A stretch of 64,000 bases of DNA. Source: Cryptoclostridium sp964637365 (lineage in GTDB: Bacteria > Bacillota > Dehalobacteriia > UBA7702). The translations under genes were made by a program, and so were the position numbers. Positions within the stretch are counted from its first letter, which is position 1. The number at the start of each line of letters is the position of its first letter. Positions 1 to 8,344 of this stretch are shown piece by piece. The DNA is taken from positions 173,425 through 237,424 of the forward strand of contig CAZWWH010000001.1 in the NCBI GenBank assembly GCA_964637365.1, in the 5' to 3' direction. Under the pieces are notes generated by a model, which saw only the letters and a program-made list of their open reading frames with translations, was not told the origin of the DNA and did no database searches.

Positions 1-223
1 CCATATTTTCGCCATAGCCCCTCATCAAAGTCATGGGCGTATGGGCATGGGAATTGTAAAAAGCGGGCGTCAACAGTTTACCGCTGCCATCGTATATTTC
101 GCCGAAATCATCTTGGGGCATTTCACTTCCCACATACATAATACGGCTATCCTTAACACCGATATAGCGATTAGGCTCAATCTCAAAATTCTCATTTAAC
201 AACAAAACATTTTTAAAAAGCAT
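1..223 (-). CDS. Amidohydrolase family protein, N-terminal fragment (cut by window edge)
   Basis: The gene runs off the left edge, so only about 74 N-terminal residues are visible. It starts at ATG 223 behind an AGGAGA ribosome binding site. The fragment has the short beta-sandwich lead-in of metal-dependent amidohydrolases, then a NSHAHTPMTLMRGYGEN segment. That segment holds the HxH metal-binding pair and resembles the 5-methylthioadenosine/S-adenosylhomocysteine deaminase and chlorohydrolase branch. These enzymes hydrolytically deaminate purine or related substrates with a bound metal. The substrate cannot be fixed from this fragment. It lies upstream of the C_GCAxxG_C_C gene in the opposite sense of transcription order, as the last gene of this minus-strand series. 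Confidence 0.7.
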   Translation of the reverse strand, partial: MLFKNVLLLNENFEIEPNRYIGVKDSRIMYVGSEMPQDDFGEIYDGSGKLLTPAFYNSHAHTPMTLMRGYGENM

Positions 224-237
224 TGATGTCTCCTAAT

Positions 238-648
238 TTACTTTTCCAGGGTTTCCAGCAATTCACAAGCGCAATCAATATAACCGGAGCAAAGTTGTTT
301 TTTATAAGCAGGATCTTCCTTTGCTCTATCATTCACCAATTTGGCGCATTTCAAGGAGCCATTTTTGGCTTTAAACTGTTTACACAGCTCCTGCACGTTT
401 GCATAGGTATCCTGCTTTGTTTGACCTACCTTGTCCAAGGAGGCGTCAGACTTCATCCCAGCCACCATAATCATGCCGCTGACAGCGCCGCAAACATCCT
501 TCATACCCATACCGCCGCCGAAGCCCTCAGACAGACGATAGGCAGCGCTTTCATCAATGCCCAGTTCCTCTGCGTAAGCGCAGAGCACCGATTGAGCGCA
601 GTTGTATCCGCAAGTAAATTTTTCCTTCGCTTTTTCTCTTTGACTCAT
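238..648 (-). CDS. C_GCAxxG_C_C family protein (putative redox protein)
   Basis: This 136-residue protein matches the C_GCAxxG_C_C family of anaerobes. It has an N-terminal CGYNCAQSVL segment, a central GFGGGMGMKDVCGAVSGM segment and a further C-terminal cysteine pair (CSGYIDCACE). The family is thought to bind a metal or Fe-S centre and to act in redox chemistry, but its biochemical role is unknown. I chose ATG 648 because AAAGGA lies about 9 bases before it; an in-frame ATG at 666 would add six residues and overlaps that ribosome binding site. The amidohydrolase fragment follows 14 bases downstream, so they may be co-transcribed. Confidence 0.85.
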   Translation of the reverse strand: MSQREKAKEKFTCGYNCAQSVLCAYAEELGIDESAAYRLSEGFGGGMGMKDVCGAVSGMIMVAGMKSDASLDKVGQTKQDTYANVQELCKQFKAKNGSLKCAKLVNDRAKEDPAYKKQLCSGYIDCACELLETLEK

Positions 649-691
649 TATTTCCGTTCCTTTCAATGATGTTTTCTTTTAAATTTATTAT

Positions 692-2917
692 TTATTTTTG
701 CAAAAGCTGCCGCAAATAGGCTTCATTTTTGTGGGCCCGTTCCTTCATTAAGGCAGAGTTTTTTTTCAGATGCTCGGCATACTGTTGATAATGTTCCGTC
801 AAATCCTTGACTTTTTCGGAAAGCTCCCGCAAATCAAGGTTTTCCACATTGCCACCATTGGGCATAGAGAAAGCGTCAAGATAATAAAGGATTTTAGGGT
901 CATAAACCAAGCCGATAAAGGGAATCGCCATATGGGCGGAAAAAATCAGAGTATGAAGCCGCATGGCAATAATAAATTCCGCTTCTCCGACCACACTCAT
1001 GAGCTCCTTAGAGGAAACCGGAGAGTCAAGAACATAGGCGGGATGCTTCATCATGTTCCGTATCTCGCGACTGATGGCAACATCATGAGGCACCTGCATG
1101 GCAATAAATAAAATATTTTTGCCATAGAATTCATGAATCTCGTCACAGAGTGCCGCGATTTTTTCGCAAAAACCTTCCATATTGGGCCAATTACGAACTG
1201 ATACTGCGACAAATGGACGATCCCGCGGAACGCCACACTGCTCTAAAAGCGTATCGGCATAATGCTCCGGCGGCGCTTCCATGGTGAAAACAGGGTCGCT
1301 TGTCACATAAACATGTTCGTTGACAATCCCCATAAGCTGCAGTTCTTTGGCAGAATTCTCATCCCGTAAAGTGATGATATCAGCTTTATTCAATAATCTT
1401 CGTACAAGATGACGGTTAAATTTTTTCCGCACTGGACCAATGCCGTTGGCATAGAGCATTACCTTTTTTCCCATCAATTCTGCCAAGCAAATAATAGAGA
1501 GATAGTACCACAGAGAACGGGTAGATGTACGGTCCTGCAAAAGACTGCCGCCGCCGGATACCAAAACGTCGCAGCGACGGATGGCGCGCATTACCTCCCG
1601 AAAATGGAAGCGGTGGGTGGTTTGGTAACCATAGGCCTTGGCTGTGGCTTCGGGGTCATTGGACAACACCGAAATTTCCACTCGTTCCCCTATGGACTGA
1701 ATATTGGCATAAACTGCCTGTAAAATGGCCTCATCACCACTGTTGCCAAAGCCATAATAGCCGCTGATTAAAACGTGATACGTTTTCTCTTTGCTCCACA
1801 CTGTGTCGTAAGCCTTGAGACAGTCATCGGTCATACGGGCAACAGAGTAATATTTCAAAATGACGCTGCGTCCATAATCTCCTATGGCTTGTTTTTGCTC
1901 CGCTTCCATATGGCGGAAAAAATGCATGATGTCATCAAACAGCAATTGAGCCGTCGGCATCTGGCAGCCACGGCAACAAAAATTTCCTTCCCGAGCCACT
2001 GCCAAATGCTCTTGGGAAAATAAACCGATATAGCCCTGACTTCCGGCTACAATAACAGGTTTGGAGGTAGCCATGGCCTCCAAAGCGGCGCGGGACACCC
2101 CGACGAACAAATCACCTACTGCCACAATTTCATTGATATCAGTGCGGGGGCCTGCCATAATAACACACTGACGGCCTAAAGCCTCATTGATAGTTTGAGC
2201 TCTGGCCTTCAATTCCTGAAAGACATCACCGCCACCCACAATCAGTAGGCGGATTCCAGGAAGTTCCTCAGATAACTGCGGGGCAAGCTCAATCAGCTGG
2301 CGGGCGATCATATCAGTCTCCTGATCCAAACGGCTAACATGGCAGATAACAGGCCCCCCTTCGGAGAGACTGAATTCCTCCCGAATTCGCGCCCCAGAGG
2401 TTTGGGGAGCAAACTTTTTGGTATCAATGCCATTGATGGTAAGGAAAATGTCCTCTTCAGCAGTATTATATTGTTTCATCAGATACTGTTTGATATCTTC
2501 GCTGACGGCAATGGTTTTTTGCCCCCAATCGGTAATATAGCGCAAAATCCCGTCAGTATCAAAAACCCCATGAGCCGAGGTAACAAAGGGGAAGCCATAC
2601 TTTTTATGAAGCTTCCCGCAAATAAAACCGGGAATACGGGCATGGGCGTGAACAATATCGGGTTTTTCCTTTTGGATAATTTTCTTCATGGAACGGTACG
2701 ATTGCCACATGGTGAAAACATTGCGGCGATTCATGGGAACACAGTAATGGCGAATTCCCGCCGCCTCAATTTCCGGCACATACACGCCGCCATTGGAAGC
2801 AATAAGGACGTCGTATCCTCGCTGCTTTAACTCCTTGGCCAATTCCACGATATGGGTTTCAGCGCCGCCGATATCAAGGCCCATTGTGGCCATTAAAATC
2901 TTATATTTCTGTTCCAT
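692..2917 (-). CDS. csaB: Glycosyltransferase family 4 / CsaB polysaccharide pyruvyl transferase fusion
   Basis: This 741-residue protein joins two enzymes. Residues 1 to about 370 are a GT-B glycosyltransferase of the GT4 type: an IGGAETHIVELA nucleotide-fold entry, an HAHARIPG segment, and a C-terminal sugar-nucleotide region around SRAALEAMA. Residues about 378 to 741 are a polysaccharide pyruvyl transferase of the CsaB type, starting at HVLISGYYGFGNSGDEAIL and including a GGGSLLQD motif. CsaB adds ketal-pyruvate to secondary cell wall polysaccharide, which SLH-domain proteins then bind. The fusion suggests that sugar transfer and pyruvylation are coupled on one cytoplasmic protein. It lies 23 bases downstream of murJ in the same direction, which fits an envelope-assembly unit. 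Confidence 0.88.
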   Translation of the reverse strand: MEQKYKILMATMGLDIGGAETHIVELAKELKQRGYDVLIASNGGVYVPEIEAAGIRHYCVPMNRRNVFTMWQSYRSMKKIIQKEKPDIVHAHARIPGFICGKLHKKYGFPFVTSAHGVFDTDGILRYITDWGQKTIAVSEDIKQYLMKQYNTAEEDIFLTINGIDTKKFAPQTSGARIREEFSLSEGGPVICHVSRLDQETDMIARQLIELAPQLSEELPGIRLLIVGGGDVFQELKARAQTINEALGRQCVIMAGPRTDINEIVAVGDLFVGVSRAALEAMATSKPVIVAGSQGYIGLFSQEHLAVAREGNFCCRGCQMPTAQLLFDDIMHFFRHMEAEQKQAIGDYGRSVILKYYSVARMTDDCLKAYDTVWSKEKTYHVLISGYYGFGNSGDEAILQAVYANIQSIGERVEISVLSNDPEATAKAYGYQTTHRFHFREVMRAIRRCDVLVSGGGSLLQDRTSTRSLWYYLSIICLAELMGKKVMLYANGIGPVRKKFNRHLVRRLLNKADIITLRDENSAKELQLMGIVNEHVYVTSDPVFTMEAPPEHYADTLLEQCGVPRDRPFVAVSVRNWPNMEGFCEKIAALCDEIHEFYGKNILFIAMQVPHDVAISREIRNMMKHPAYVLDSPVSSKELMSVVGEAEFIIAMRLHTLIFSAHMAIPFIGLVYDPKILYYLDAFSMPNGGNVENLDLRELSEKVKDLTEHYQQYAEHLKKNSALMKERAHKNEAYLRQLLQK

Positions 2918-2940
2918 GTTTTGATAACTCCTACTTATCT

Positions 2941-4503
2941 TTACTTGTGAAAATGAAACACTTTTTTACATAGAGATACTGCCGCCAGCCCCTCTTCAAT
3001 GCGTAACGCAATGGCTGCCAGAAAATAAACGACAAGCCCGCCTAAAGTAGGTAGAAAAACCGTGATGATTTTACCAATCATTCCTGAGACAACCCCCTCT
3101 ACCAGTAGACGAAGGCCATAAACCGCCGCCGCCATAATGAAAGCGGCCGCAATCACCTTTAGCATATCGAGACAGAATTTTTTGGAAAAAAAACCCATTC
3201 CTTTTTTTTCCAAAAAGATCACCAAAATCAGGGCATTGACAACACAGGAAATGGATGAAGCCACGGCTAAACCAGCGACATCAAAAGGCTCTGTGAGCAC
3301 TATACAAAGGAGAATATTGGTGGCAATGGCAAAAATCCCCGCTACCAACGGAACTTTGCCGCTTTGCTCCGCAAAGAAAGCGCGGCTCAAAATCGTCTGC
3401 ACAGTATAGGCTACCATTCCCAATGATAGGAATACCAGGGCACGGCCGGTAATATCTACAGAAAAGGCGTCAAATTGACCGCCGCCATAAATCAAATCCA
3501 CACAAGGACGAGCCAAAGTCATGAGTCCCGCCATCAGTGGGATAACAAAAAATAAAGATGAGTGTATGACGCTGGCAATCGTTTCCCGAAAGGCGGCATT
3601 GTCGTTCCGTGCTGTAAGCCGGGACAATCGTGGAAAGACCACATTGGTCACTGACAATACAAAAACTCCGGTCACAATCAAATAAAGGTTGTTGGCAAAT
3701 TCAATGGCCGAGACACCCGCTCCGTTGAACAAATGAGAGCCAAACCGCGTATTAATAGCCAAATTAATCGGCTGCACCCAGGTACTGACCATAACAGGGA
3801 TCATCAAGGCAAAGACTTTTTTCAGCCCCTCGGAACGAAAATGAAAAGAGGGACGGTAAAAATATCCTTTTTTCAACAACGAAGGCACTTGAACCGCTGC
3901 CTGCAAAAACCAGCTAAACAAAAAGGCTAAGGCCAAGCCGTAAATGCCAAAACGGTCATTGAAAAAAATAAAGTACAGAATTACCGCCACATTGGAAACG
4001 ACGCTAATCAAGGCAGGAATATTAAACTCGTCCATGGATTGGAGAACACCCACCATGGAAAAGGCAATGCCGGTAAAAAGCACCGAAGGGAACATTACCC
4101 GGGTCAGAGACACGCAGAGAGCCGCGGTTTCCTCATCAAATCCATTGGCAAAGAGCGTCACAAGCTGGTCGGCAAAAACGATCCCCAAAACCGTCAAAAC
4201 ACAGCAAAGCAGGGAAATCAGAGAAAAAAAATCATTGGAGAAGCCAAAGGCCACCTTTTTTCCCTTTTTCGTCAAATATTCGCTGAACACAGGAATGAAG
4301 CAGGCCGCTACAGCTGAAGCAAAAATAGCGTCAAAAAAGACCCTGGGAATGCGGCTGGCAGTAAGAAATGCGTTGGTTTCCATGCCGCTGCCATAGGTAA
4401 CGGAAAGCATACGATCCCGCAAAAGTCCCAATATTTTTCCCAGTAGAGTCAATATCATGACCCCGCTCACTGTTTTGACTGCGCTTTTTTTTTGTTCTGC
4501 CAT
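2941..4503 (-). CDS. murJ: MurJ lipid II flippase
   Basis: This 520-residue polytopic membrane protein is of normal MurJ length, with about 14 hydrophobic segments and the family's GKILGLLRDRMLSVTYGSG N-terminal region. MurJ of the MOP exporter superfamily flips lipid-linked peptidoglycan precursor across the cytoplasmic membrane. A sigma-A-type promoter lies just upstream, and a terminator separates it from rlmB, so it starts a new unit that continues into the glycosyltransferase-CsaB gene. MviN/MurJ paralogues that export other wall polymers exist, and the adjacent CsaB makes a teichuronic or secondary-wall-polymer role possible, but lipid II is the default call. Confidence 0.92.
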   Translation of the reverse strand: MAEQKKSAVKTVSGVMILTLLGKILGLLRDRMLSVTYGSGMETNAFLTASRIPRVFFDAIFASAVAACFIPVFSEYLTKKGKKVAFGFSNDFFSLISLLCCVLTVLGIVFADQLVTLFANGFDEETAALCVSLTRVMFPSVLFTGIAFSMVGVLQSMDEFNIPALISVVSNVAVILYFIFFNDRFGIYGLALAFLFSWFLQAAVQVPSLLKKGYFYRPSFHFRSEGLKKVFALMIPVMVSTWVQPINLAINTRFGSHLFNGAGVSAIEFANNLYLIVTGVFVLSVTNVVFPRLSRLTARNDNAAFRETIASVIHSSLFFVIPLMAGLMTLARPCVDLIYGGGQFDAFSVDITGRALVFLSLGMVAYTVQTILSRAFFAEQSGKVPLVAGIFAIATNILLCIVLTEPFDVAGLAVASSISCVVNALILVIFLEKKGMGFFSKKFCLDMLKVIAAAFIMAAAVYGLRLLVEGVVSGMIGKIITVFLPTLGGLVVYFLAAIALRIEEGLAAVSLCKKVFHFHK

Positions 4504-4562
4504 GGTAAACCTGCTTTCCTTCGGATAAATTACATGACAATCATCATTTTATCATAAAGAAT

Positions 4563-4591
4563 ATTGTACCCCAAAACGGCGGCGTTTTCAA
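4563..4591 (-). promoter_or_regulatory. Sigma-A-type promoter for murJ
   Basis: On the minus strand I read TTGAAA, a 17-base spacer and TACAAT, about 60 bases before the murJ start. It lies between the rlmB terminator and murJ, as expected for an independent transcription unit. Confidence 0.65.
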
Positions 4592-4610
4592 CTTTATTGC
4601 TTATATCACA

Positions 4611-4660
4611 TCAAAAAAACAAGAATCGGACGACTTCTTTTCAAAAAAGCATCCGATTCT
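4611..4660 (-). terminator. Intrinsic terminator after rlmB
   Basis: A 9-base inverted repeat (AGAATCGGA ... TCCGATTCT) is followed on the minus strand by a run of seven T after TTG. It sits 18 bases beyond the rlmB stop and separates the cysE-rlmB unit from murJ. Confidence 0.75.
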
Positions 4661-4677
4661 GATCTACGATTCCATGA

Positions 4678-5433
4678 TTACCCACGGCGCTGGCGCAGCA
4701 CTTCATAAATCATTACCGCCGCTGCTACCGAAGCATTGAGGGATGTAATGTGGCCCGCCATGGGGATGGTCACTTTGAAATCGCAATGCTCCATCAGCAG
4801 ACGGGGAATACCCCGATCCTCCCCGCCAATTACCAGCAGCATGGGACCTTTCATATCTTGATCCCACATGGGAGCACCATCCATATCAGCACCATAAACC
4901 CAGAGTCCCTGTTCCTGCAACTGTTTGGCAGTTTGAGTCAAATTAGCAACCCGAGCTACGGGAACATATTCCGCCGCTCCCGCTGCGATTTTTGCCACGG
5001 TGGCGTTTAGTCCTACACTGTTGTTTTTGGGAATGATAATACCGTGAACACCGGCGATGTCTGCCGTTCGCATGATGGCGCCTAGATTCTGAGGACTCTC
5101 AATTTCCGCCAGCATTAAGAGAAAGGGCTCCTCCCCCTTTTCTCTGGCGGCGGCCAGCATATCGTCAACATCACCGTATTCATAACCAGCGATTTCGGCG
5201 ATAACCCCTTGGTGTTTGCCGTGAAACATCTCGTCCAATCTGCGGCGCGGTACCAAAGCAGTGGGGATTTTCAACTCCTTAGCCTTGGCCATAATTTGGC
5301 GGGCAGAGCCTTCCAGTTTGCCTTCGGCAAAATAAATTTTATGAATGGAATGCCCGGCCTTGATGGCTTCCAGCACACCATTGCGGCCGGGGATGTATTG
5401 ATTTAAATTTTGTTCCTCATGTTTTTTCATCAT
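4678..5433 (-). CDS. rlmB: 23S rRNA (guanosine-2'-O-)-methyltransferase RlmB (SpoU/TrmH family)
   Basis: This 251-residue protein has an N-terminal RNA-binding L30e-like domain (about 1-85) and a C-terminal SPOUT knot. All three SpoU motifs are present: NLGAIMRTA near residue 112, GGEDRGIP near 198, and SLNASVAAAVMIYE near 230. RlmB methylates G2251 (E. coli numbering) of 23S rRNA using SAM. The start overlaps the mrnC stop by 4 bases, which suggests translational coupling. The order cysE-cysS-mrnC-rlmB is a classic Firmicute arrangement and supports the assignment. A paralogous tRNA methyltransferase TrmH is less likely in this context. Confidence 0.93.
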   Translation of the reverse strand: MMKKHEEQNLNQYIPGRNGVLEAIKAGHSIHKIYFAEGKLEGSARQIMAKAKELKIPTALVPRRRLDEMFHGKHQGVIAEIAGYEYGDVDDMLAAAREKGEEPFLLMLAEIESPQNLGAIMRTADIAGVHGIIIPKNNSVGLNATVAKIAAGAAEYVPVARVANLTQTAKQLQEQGLWVYGADMDGAPMWDQDMKGPMLLVIGGEDRGIPRLLMEHCDFKVTIPMAGHITSLNASVAAAVMIYEVLRQRRG

Positions 5434-5846
5434 TTTTTTGATTCCTTTTCGATCAACGCAAACAGACAGTGAAAAATTTCCTCCAGACGTTGGGTCTTAC
5501 CGGCCAAATACAACGCCCCTACCAGAGCCTCCACCGCCGTGGCCTTACGGTAATCCTGCACATCGGTATGCTTAGGCTGATGGCCGGATTTGCTGTTCCT
5601 CCCCCGCTTCAACACTGCCGCCTCCTGTTCCGAAAGGGTTGGGAGAATTTCATGGTAAAAACGGCTCTGGAAAGTGGCCTTCACATACTCCACAGCCTTA
5701 TGGTGCAGCTCCTCAGGCTTACGAATTCCCTGTTCCAACAGATAACGGCGAATAGCCATTTCGTAAACGCCGTCGCCAATATAGGCTAACGTCAACGACG
5801 GCAAATTGATAGCGTCAATCCAGGAATATGGTGACATCGCTGTCAT
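5430..5846 (-). CDS. mrnC: Mini-ribonuclease III
   Basis: This 138-residue protein is an RNase III catalytic domain without the double-stranded-RNA-binding domain, as in Mini-III. The LAYIGDGVYEMAIRRYLL segment carries the acidic catalytic residues, and a second acidic region lies near EALVGALYLAG. Mini-III matures 23S rRNA ends in Firmicutes. It lies 3 bases after cysS and overlaps rlmB by 4 bases. Both the length and the cysS-mrnC-rlmB order match Bacillus and clostridial genomes. Confidence 0.93.
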   Translation of the reverse strand: MTAMSPYSWIDAINLPSLTLAYIGDGVYEMAIRRYLLEQGIRKPEELHHKAVEYVKATFQSRFYHEILPTLSEQEAAVLKRGRNSKSGHQPKHTDVQDYRKATAVEALVGALYLAGKTQRLEEIFHCLFALIEKESKK

Positions 5847-5849
5847 TGC

Positions 5850-7289
5850 TCAGTTCTCCTTTTTCCAACGGGGACCGTTGGGAGTATCTTCAATGATGAT
5901 GCCGATTTTTTTCAGTTCATCACGGATAAAGTCCGCTGTGGGCCAATCCTTCTGACTCCGGGCTCTGGTACGGATTTCCATGAGAATGTTTAAGAGGTCA
6001 TTGCTCATGTCGTCCCCTTCTTCCTCCTGGGGTACGATAACGTTCATCACTTCGTTGATTTCTCCGAAAAAGGCCAAAACTTCTTTGATGGTGGACAAAG
6101 TCTTTTCACCACCGCTGAATCCTTGAACGTTAATGATGCCATTGACGTCACGGCAGAGGTCAAATACCGAGGCCAAGGCAAGGGAGGTGTTGAAGTCATC
6201 ATCCATGGCGGCGATAAATTTTTCTCTCGTTTCGTTGACGATGGCAGTCAAGCGGTCCGCAACGTCACTATCCGAAGCAGGGTTCTTTTCCAACAAGGCC
6301 GCCTTTTCTTCGGCAATACGGTAGGTGTTCCAAATGCGGTGGAGAGATTTCTCGGCCGCTGTCAGCTTCTGGTCATCGAAGTCCAGAGGGCTTCTGTAAT
6401 GGGTAGACATCAGATAAAACCGCACCACAGGGCCGGGAAATTTATCGAGGATATCCCGAAGGAGGAAGAAATTTCCCAGAGATTTAGACATTTTTTCCGA
6501 ATTGATGGTAATAAATCCGTTATGAATCCAGTAATGTACCGACTCACAGCCGTTGCAGCCTTCGCTTTGGGCGATTTCATTTTCATGATGGGGGAAAATT
6601 AGGTCGGCGCCGCCGCCGTGAATATCGAAGGTTTTGCCCAAATATTTGGTAGACATGGCGGAGCATTCAATATGCCAACCGGGGCGGCCTTTGCCCCAGG
6701 GGCTGTCCCAAGCGGGTTCACCTGGTTTGGCAGCTTTCCACAAAGCGAAATCCAAAGGATCCCGCTTCTGTTCGCCCACGGCAATCCTGGCACCGGACTG
6801 CATTTCATCCAAAGAGCGACCGGAAAGCTTGCCGTAGGGTTCAAATTTTCGCACTTCGTAATAAACGTCGCCGTTGACCTCGTAGGCCAATCCATTGTCG
6901 ATGATGGTCTGAACCATGTCGATAATTTCCTGCATATGCTCGGTGACACGAGGATGCACATCAGCCCGTTTCACCCCCAGACGGTCAGCGTCTTCAAAGT
7001 AAGCATCGATATATTTTTCCGCCAGCTTTTTGGGGTCCATGTTTTCTTCATTGGCCCGATTGATGATTTTATCGTCCACATCAGTGAAGTTTTGAACATA
7101 GGTCACATCATAACCGCGGTAGGCGAAATAACGGCGGATGACGTCAAAAGCCACGATGGGGCGGGCGTTGCCTAAATGGATGTAGTTATAGGTCGTAGGG
7201 CCGCAGACATACATTTTGACCTTTCCCTCTTCCACTGGGACAAATTCTTCTTTGGTGTTGCGCAGTGTGTTATAAATTTTAATGGACAT
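5850..7289 (-). CDS. cysS: Cysteinyl-tRNA synthetase
   Basis: This 479-residue class I synthetase is full length. It has the HIGH-equivalent IHLGNARPIVAFD near residue 36, zinc ligands including the Cys in YVCGPTTY and the HIECSAMS region, and KMSKSLGN near residue 268. The C-terminal helical domain that recognises the tRNA anticodon is present. It charges tRNA-Cys in the cytoplasm. Its start lies inside the last codons of cysE (11-base overlap). The operon leader is a cysteine T-box, so expression should rise when tRNA-Cys is uncharged. Confidence 0.97.
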   Translation of the reverse strand: MSIKIYNTLRNTKEEFVPVEEGKVKMYVCGPTTYNYIHLGNARPIVAFDVIRRYFAYRGYDVTYVQNFTDVDDKIINRANEENMDPKKLAEKYIDAYFEDADRLGVKRADVHPRVTEHMQEIIDMVQTIIDNGLAYEVNGDVYYEVRKFEPYGKLSGRSLDEMQSGARIAVGEQKRDPLDFALWKAAKPGEPAWDSPWGKGRPGWHIECSAMSTKYLGKTFDIHGGGADLIFPHHENEIAQSEGCNGCESVHYWIHNGFITINSEKMSKSLGNFFLLRDILDKFPGPVVRFYLMSTHYRSPLDFDDQKLTAAEKSLHRIWNTYRIAEEKAALLEKNPASDSDVADRLTAIVNETREKFIAAMDDDFNTSLALASVFDLCRDVNGIINVQGFSGGEKTLSTIKEVLAFFGEINEVMNVIVPQEEEGDDMSNDLLNILMEIRTRARSQKDWPTADFIRDELKKIGIIIEDTPNGPRWKKEN

Positions 7290-7926
7290 CTTTTTTCTCC
7301 TTTAACAGATTTTCCAGATATTCAACTTTTTCAGTCAATTCATTGATTTTTTCAAATACAGGATCGTTGAATCTGCCGTCTTCCACTTCCTCCCCTTCGT
7401 TGACGCGGCAGCCATCTTTCACTACAATGCGTCCGGGGACCCCCACCACGGTACAGTTATCTGGTACGTCGTTCAGCACCACGGAGCCTGCGCCGATTTT
7501 CACATTATTACCAATGGTAATGGAACCCAGTACAATGGCGTTGGAGCTCACAACAACGTTGTGGCCGATGGTGGGGTGGCGCTTGCCATGCTCTTTTCCG
7601 GTACCCCCAAGAACCACGCCTTTATAAAGGGTCACATTTTCCCCGATCTCCGTAGTCTCCCCAATGACAATCCCCATGCCGTGGTCGATGAAAAATCCCT
7701 CGGAAATCTTGGCGCCGGGATGGATTTCCACCCCTGTCATAAAACGGTTGATATGAGCGATCCAGCGGGCCATGACAGTCCAATGATGACGAAAAAACCA
7801 ATGGGCCAGACGGTGTCCCCAAATGGCGTGAAGGCCGGGAGAACAGAGAAAAACCTCCCACGCCGAGGTAGCGGCGGGGTCACGATCCATGACTGCTTTG
7901 ATATCTCGTTTGGCACGGTCAAACAT
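7279..7926 (-). CDS. cysE: Serine O-acetyltransferase
   Basis: This 215-residue enzyme makes O-acetylserine from serine and acetyl-CoA, the first step of cysteine synthesis. An N-terminal helical part is followed by left-handed beta-helix hexapeptide repeats, including IDHGMGIVIGETTEIG with the catalytic His-Asp region. I start it at ATG 7926 because AGGAGG lies seven bases before it. The open frame extends 46 codons further upstream, but that stretch is the T-box terminator and antiterminator and has no family similarity. cysE and cysS overlap, coupling amino acid supply with charging. Confidence 0.95.
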   Translation of the reverse strand: MFDRAKRDIKAVMDRDPAATSAWEVFLCSPGLHAIWGHRLAHWFFRHHWTVMARWIAHINRFMTGVEIHPGAKISEGFFIDHGMGIVIGETTEIGENVTLYKGVVLGGTGKEHGKRHPTIGHNVVVSSNAIVLGSITIGNNVKIGAGSVVLNDVPDNCTVVGVPGRIVVKDGCRVNEGEEVEDGRFNDPVFEKINELTEKVEYLENLLKEKKDVH

Positions 7927-7964
7927 CTCAAATCCTCCTGTTTTGACTCCTGAATCTTTTACCA

Positions 7965-8197
7965 AAACAAAAAAACCGCACCCAATCCAGAGACAGGGTT
8001 CGGCTGTGGTTCCACTCTGATTTACGGCGAAAAGCCGCATCTCAATTCCTTTAACGCAGGTCATACGTCGTCGCCTAAAGAAAAAAATCCCTCAGCGCCG
8101 CGGCTCCCAAGTGCACTTCAGAAAAGTTATTGCCGAGACCGCTTTCAGCCGGTGACGGTCTCTCTCTGCTGCCAGCCCTTTTCTTACTCTCTTGTTC
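7965..8197 (-). promoter_or_regulatory. Cysteine T-box riboswitch with terminator, upstream of cysE-cysS
   Basis: The minus-strand leader has the T-box core AGAGTGGAACCACAG (about 8004-8018). Its TGGA bulge pairs with the tRNA acceptor end UCCA, and discriminator U73 is characteristic of tRNA-Cys. A TGC triplet (8113-8115), preceded by GAA and followed by A, fits the specifier codon for cysteine. Downstream, CCG-A-ACCC and GGGT-G-CGG form a terminator followed by seven T (about 7966-8003), and CAGAG/CTCTG can form the competing antiterminator. The specifier codon and the bulge agree on tRNA-Cys, which makes the call strong. Confidence 0.9.
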
Positions 8198-8219
8198 AAA
8201 GCCTTTGCATTTGTATTTA

Positions 8220-8248
8220 AATTTACCAAATCCCATGGCCATTGTCAA
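8220..8248 (-). promoter_or_regulatory. Promoter of the T-box-cysE operon
   Basis: TTGACA, a 17-base spacer and TAAATT are read on the minus strand, placed just upstream of the T-box stem I. This is close to the sigma-A consensus. Confidence 0.8.
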
Positions 8249-8344
8249 TAGGTTTCCGTGTCTTTCCAAAAAGAAAATATGGACGGGATTTCGACATCAT
8301 GATATAATTAAATCATATGAAAAGTAAAATAAAGGAGTGATCCT

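Noticed and set aside
7927..8064. 46-codon N-terminal extension of cysE
   Set aside because: It covers the T-box antiterminator and terminator and has no similarity to serine acetyltransferases; AGGAGG marks the later ATG.
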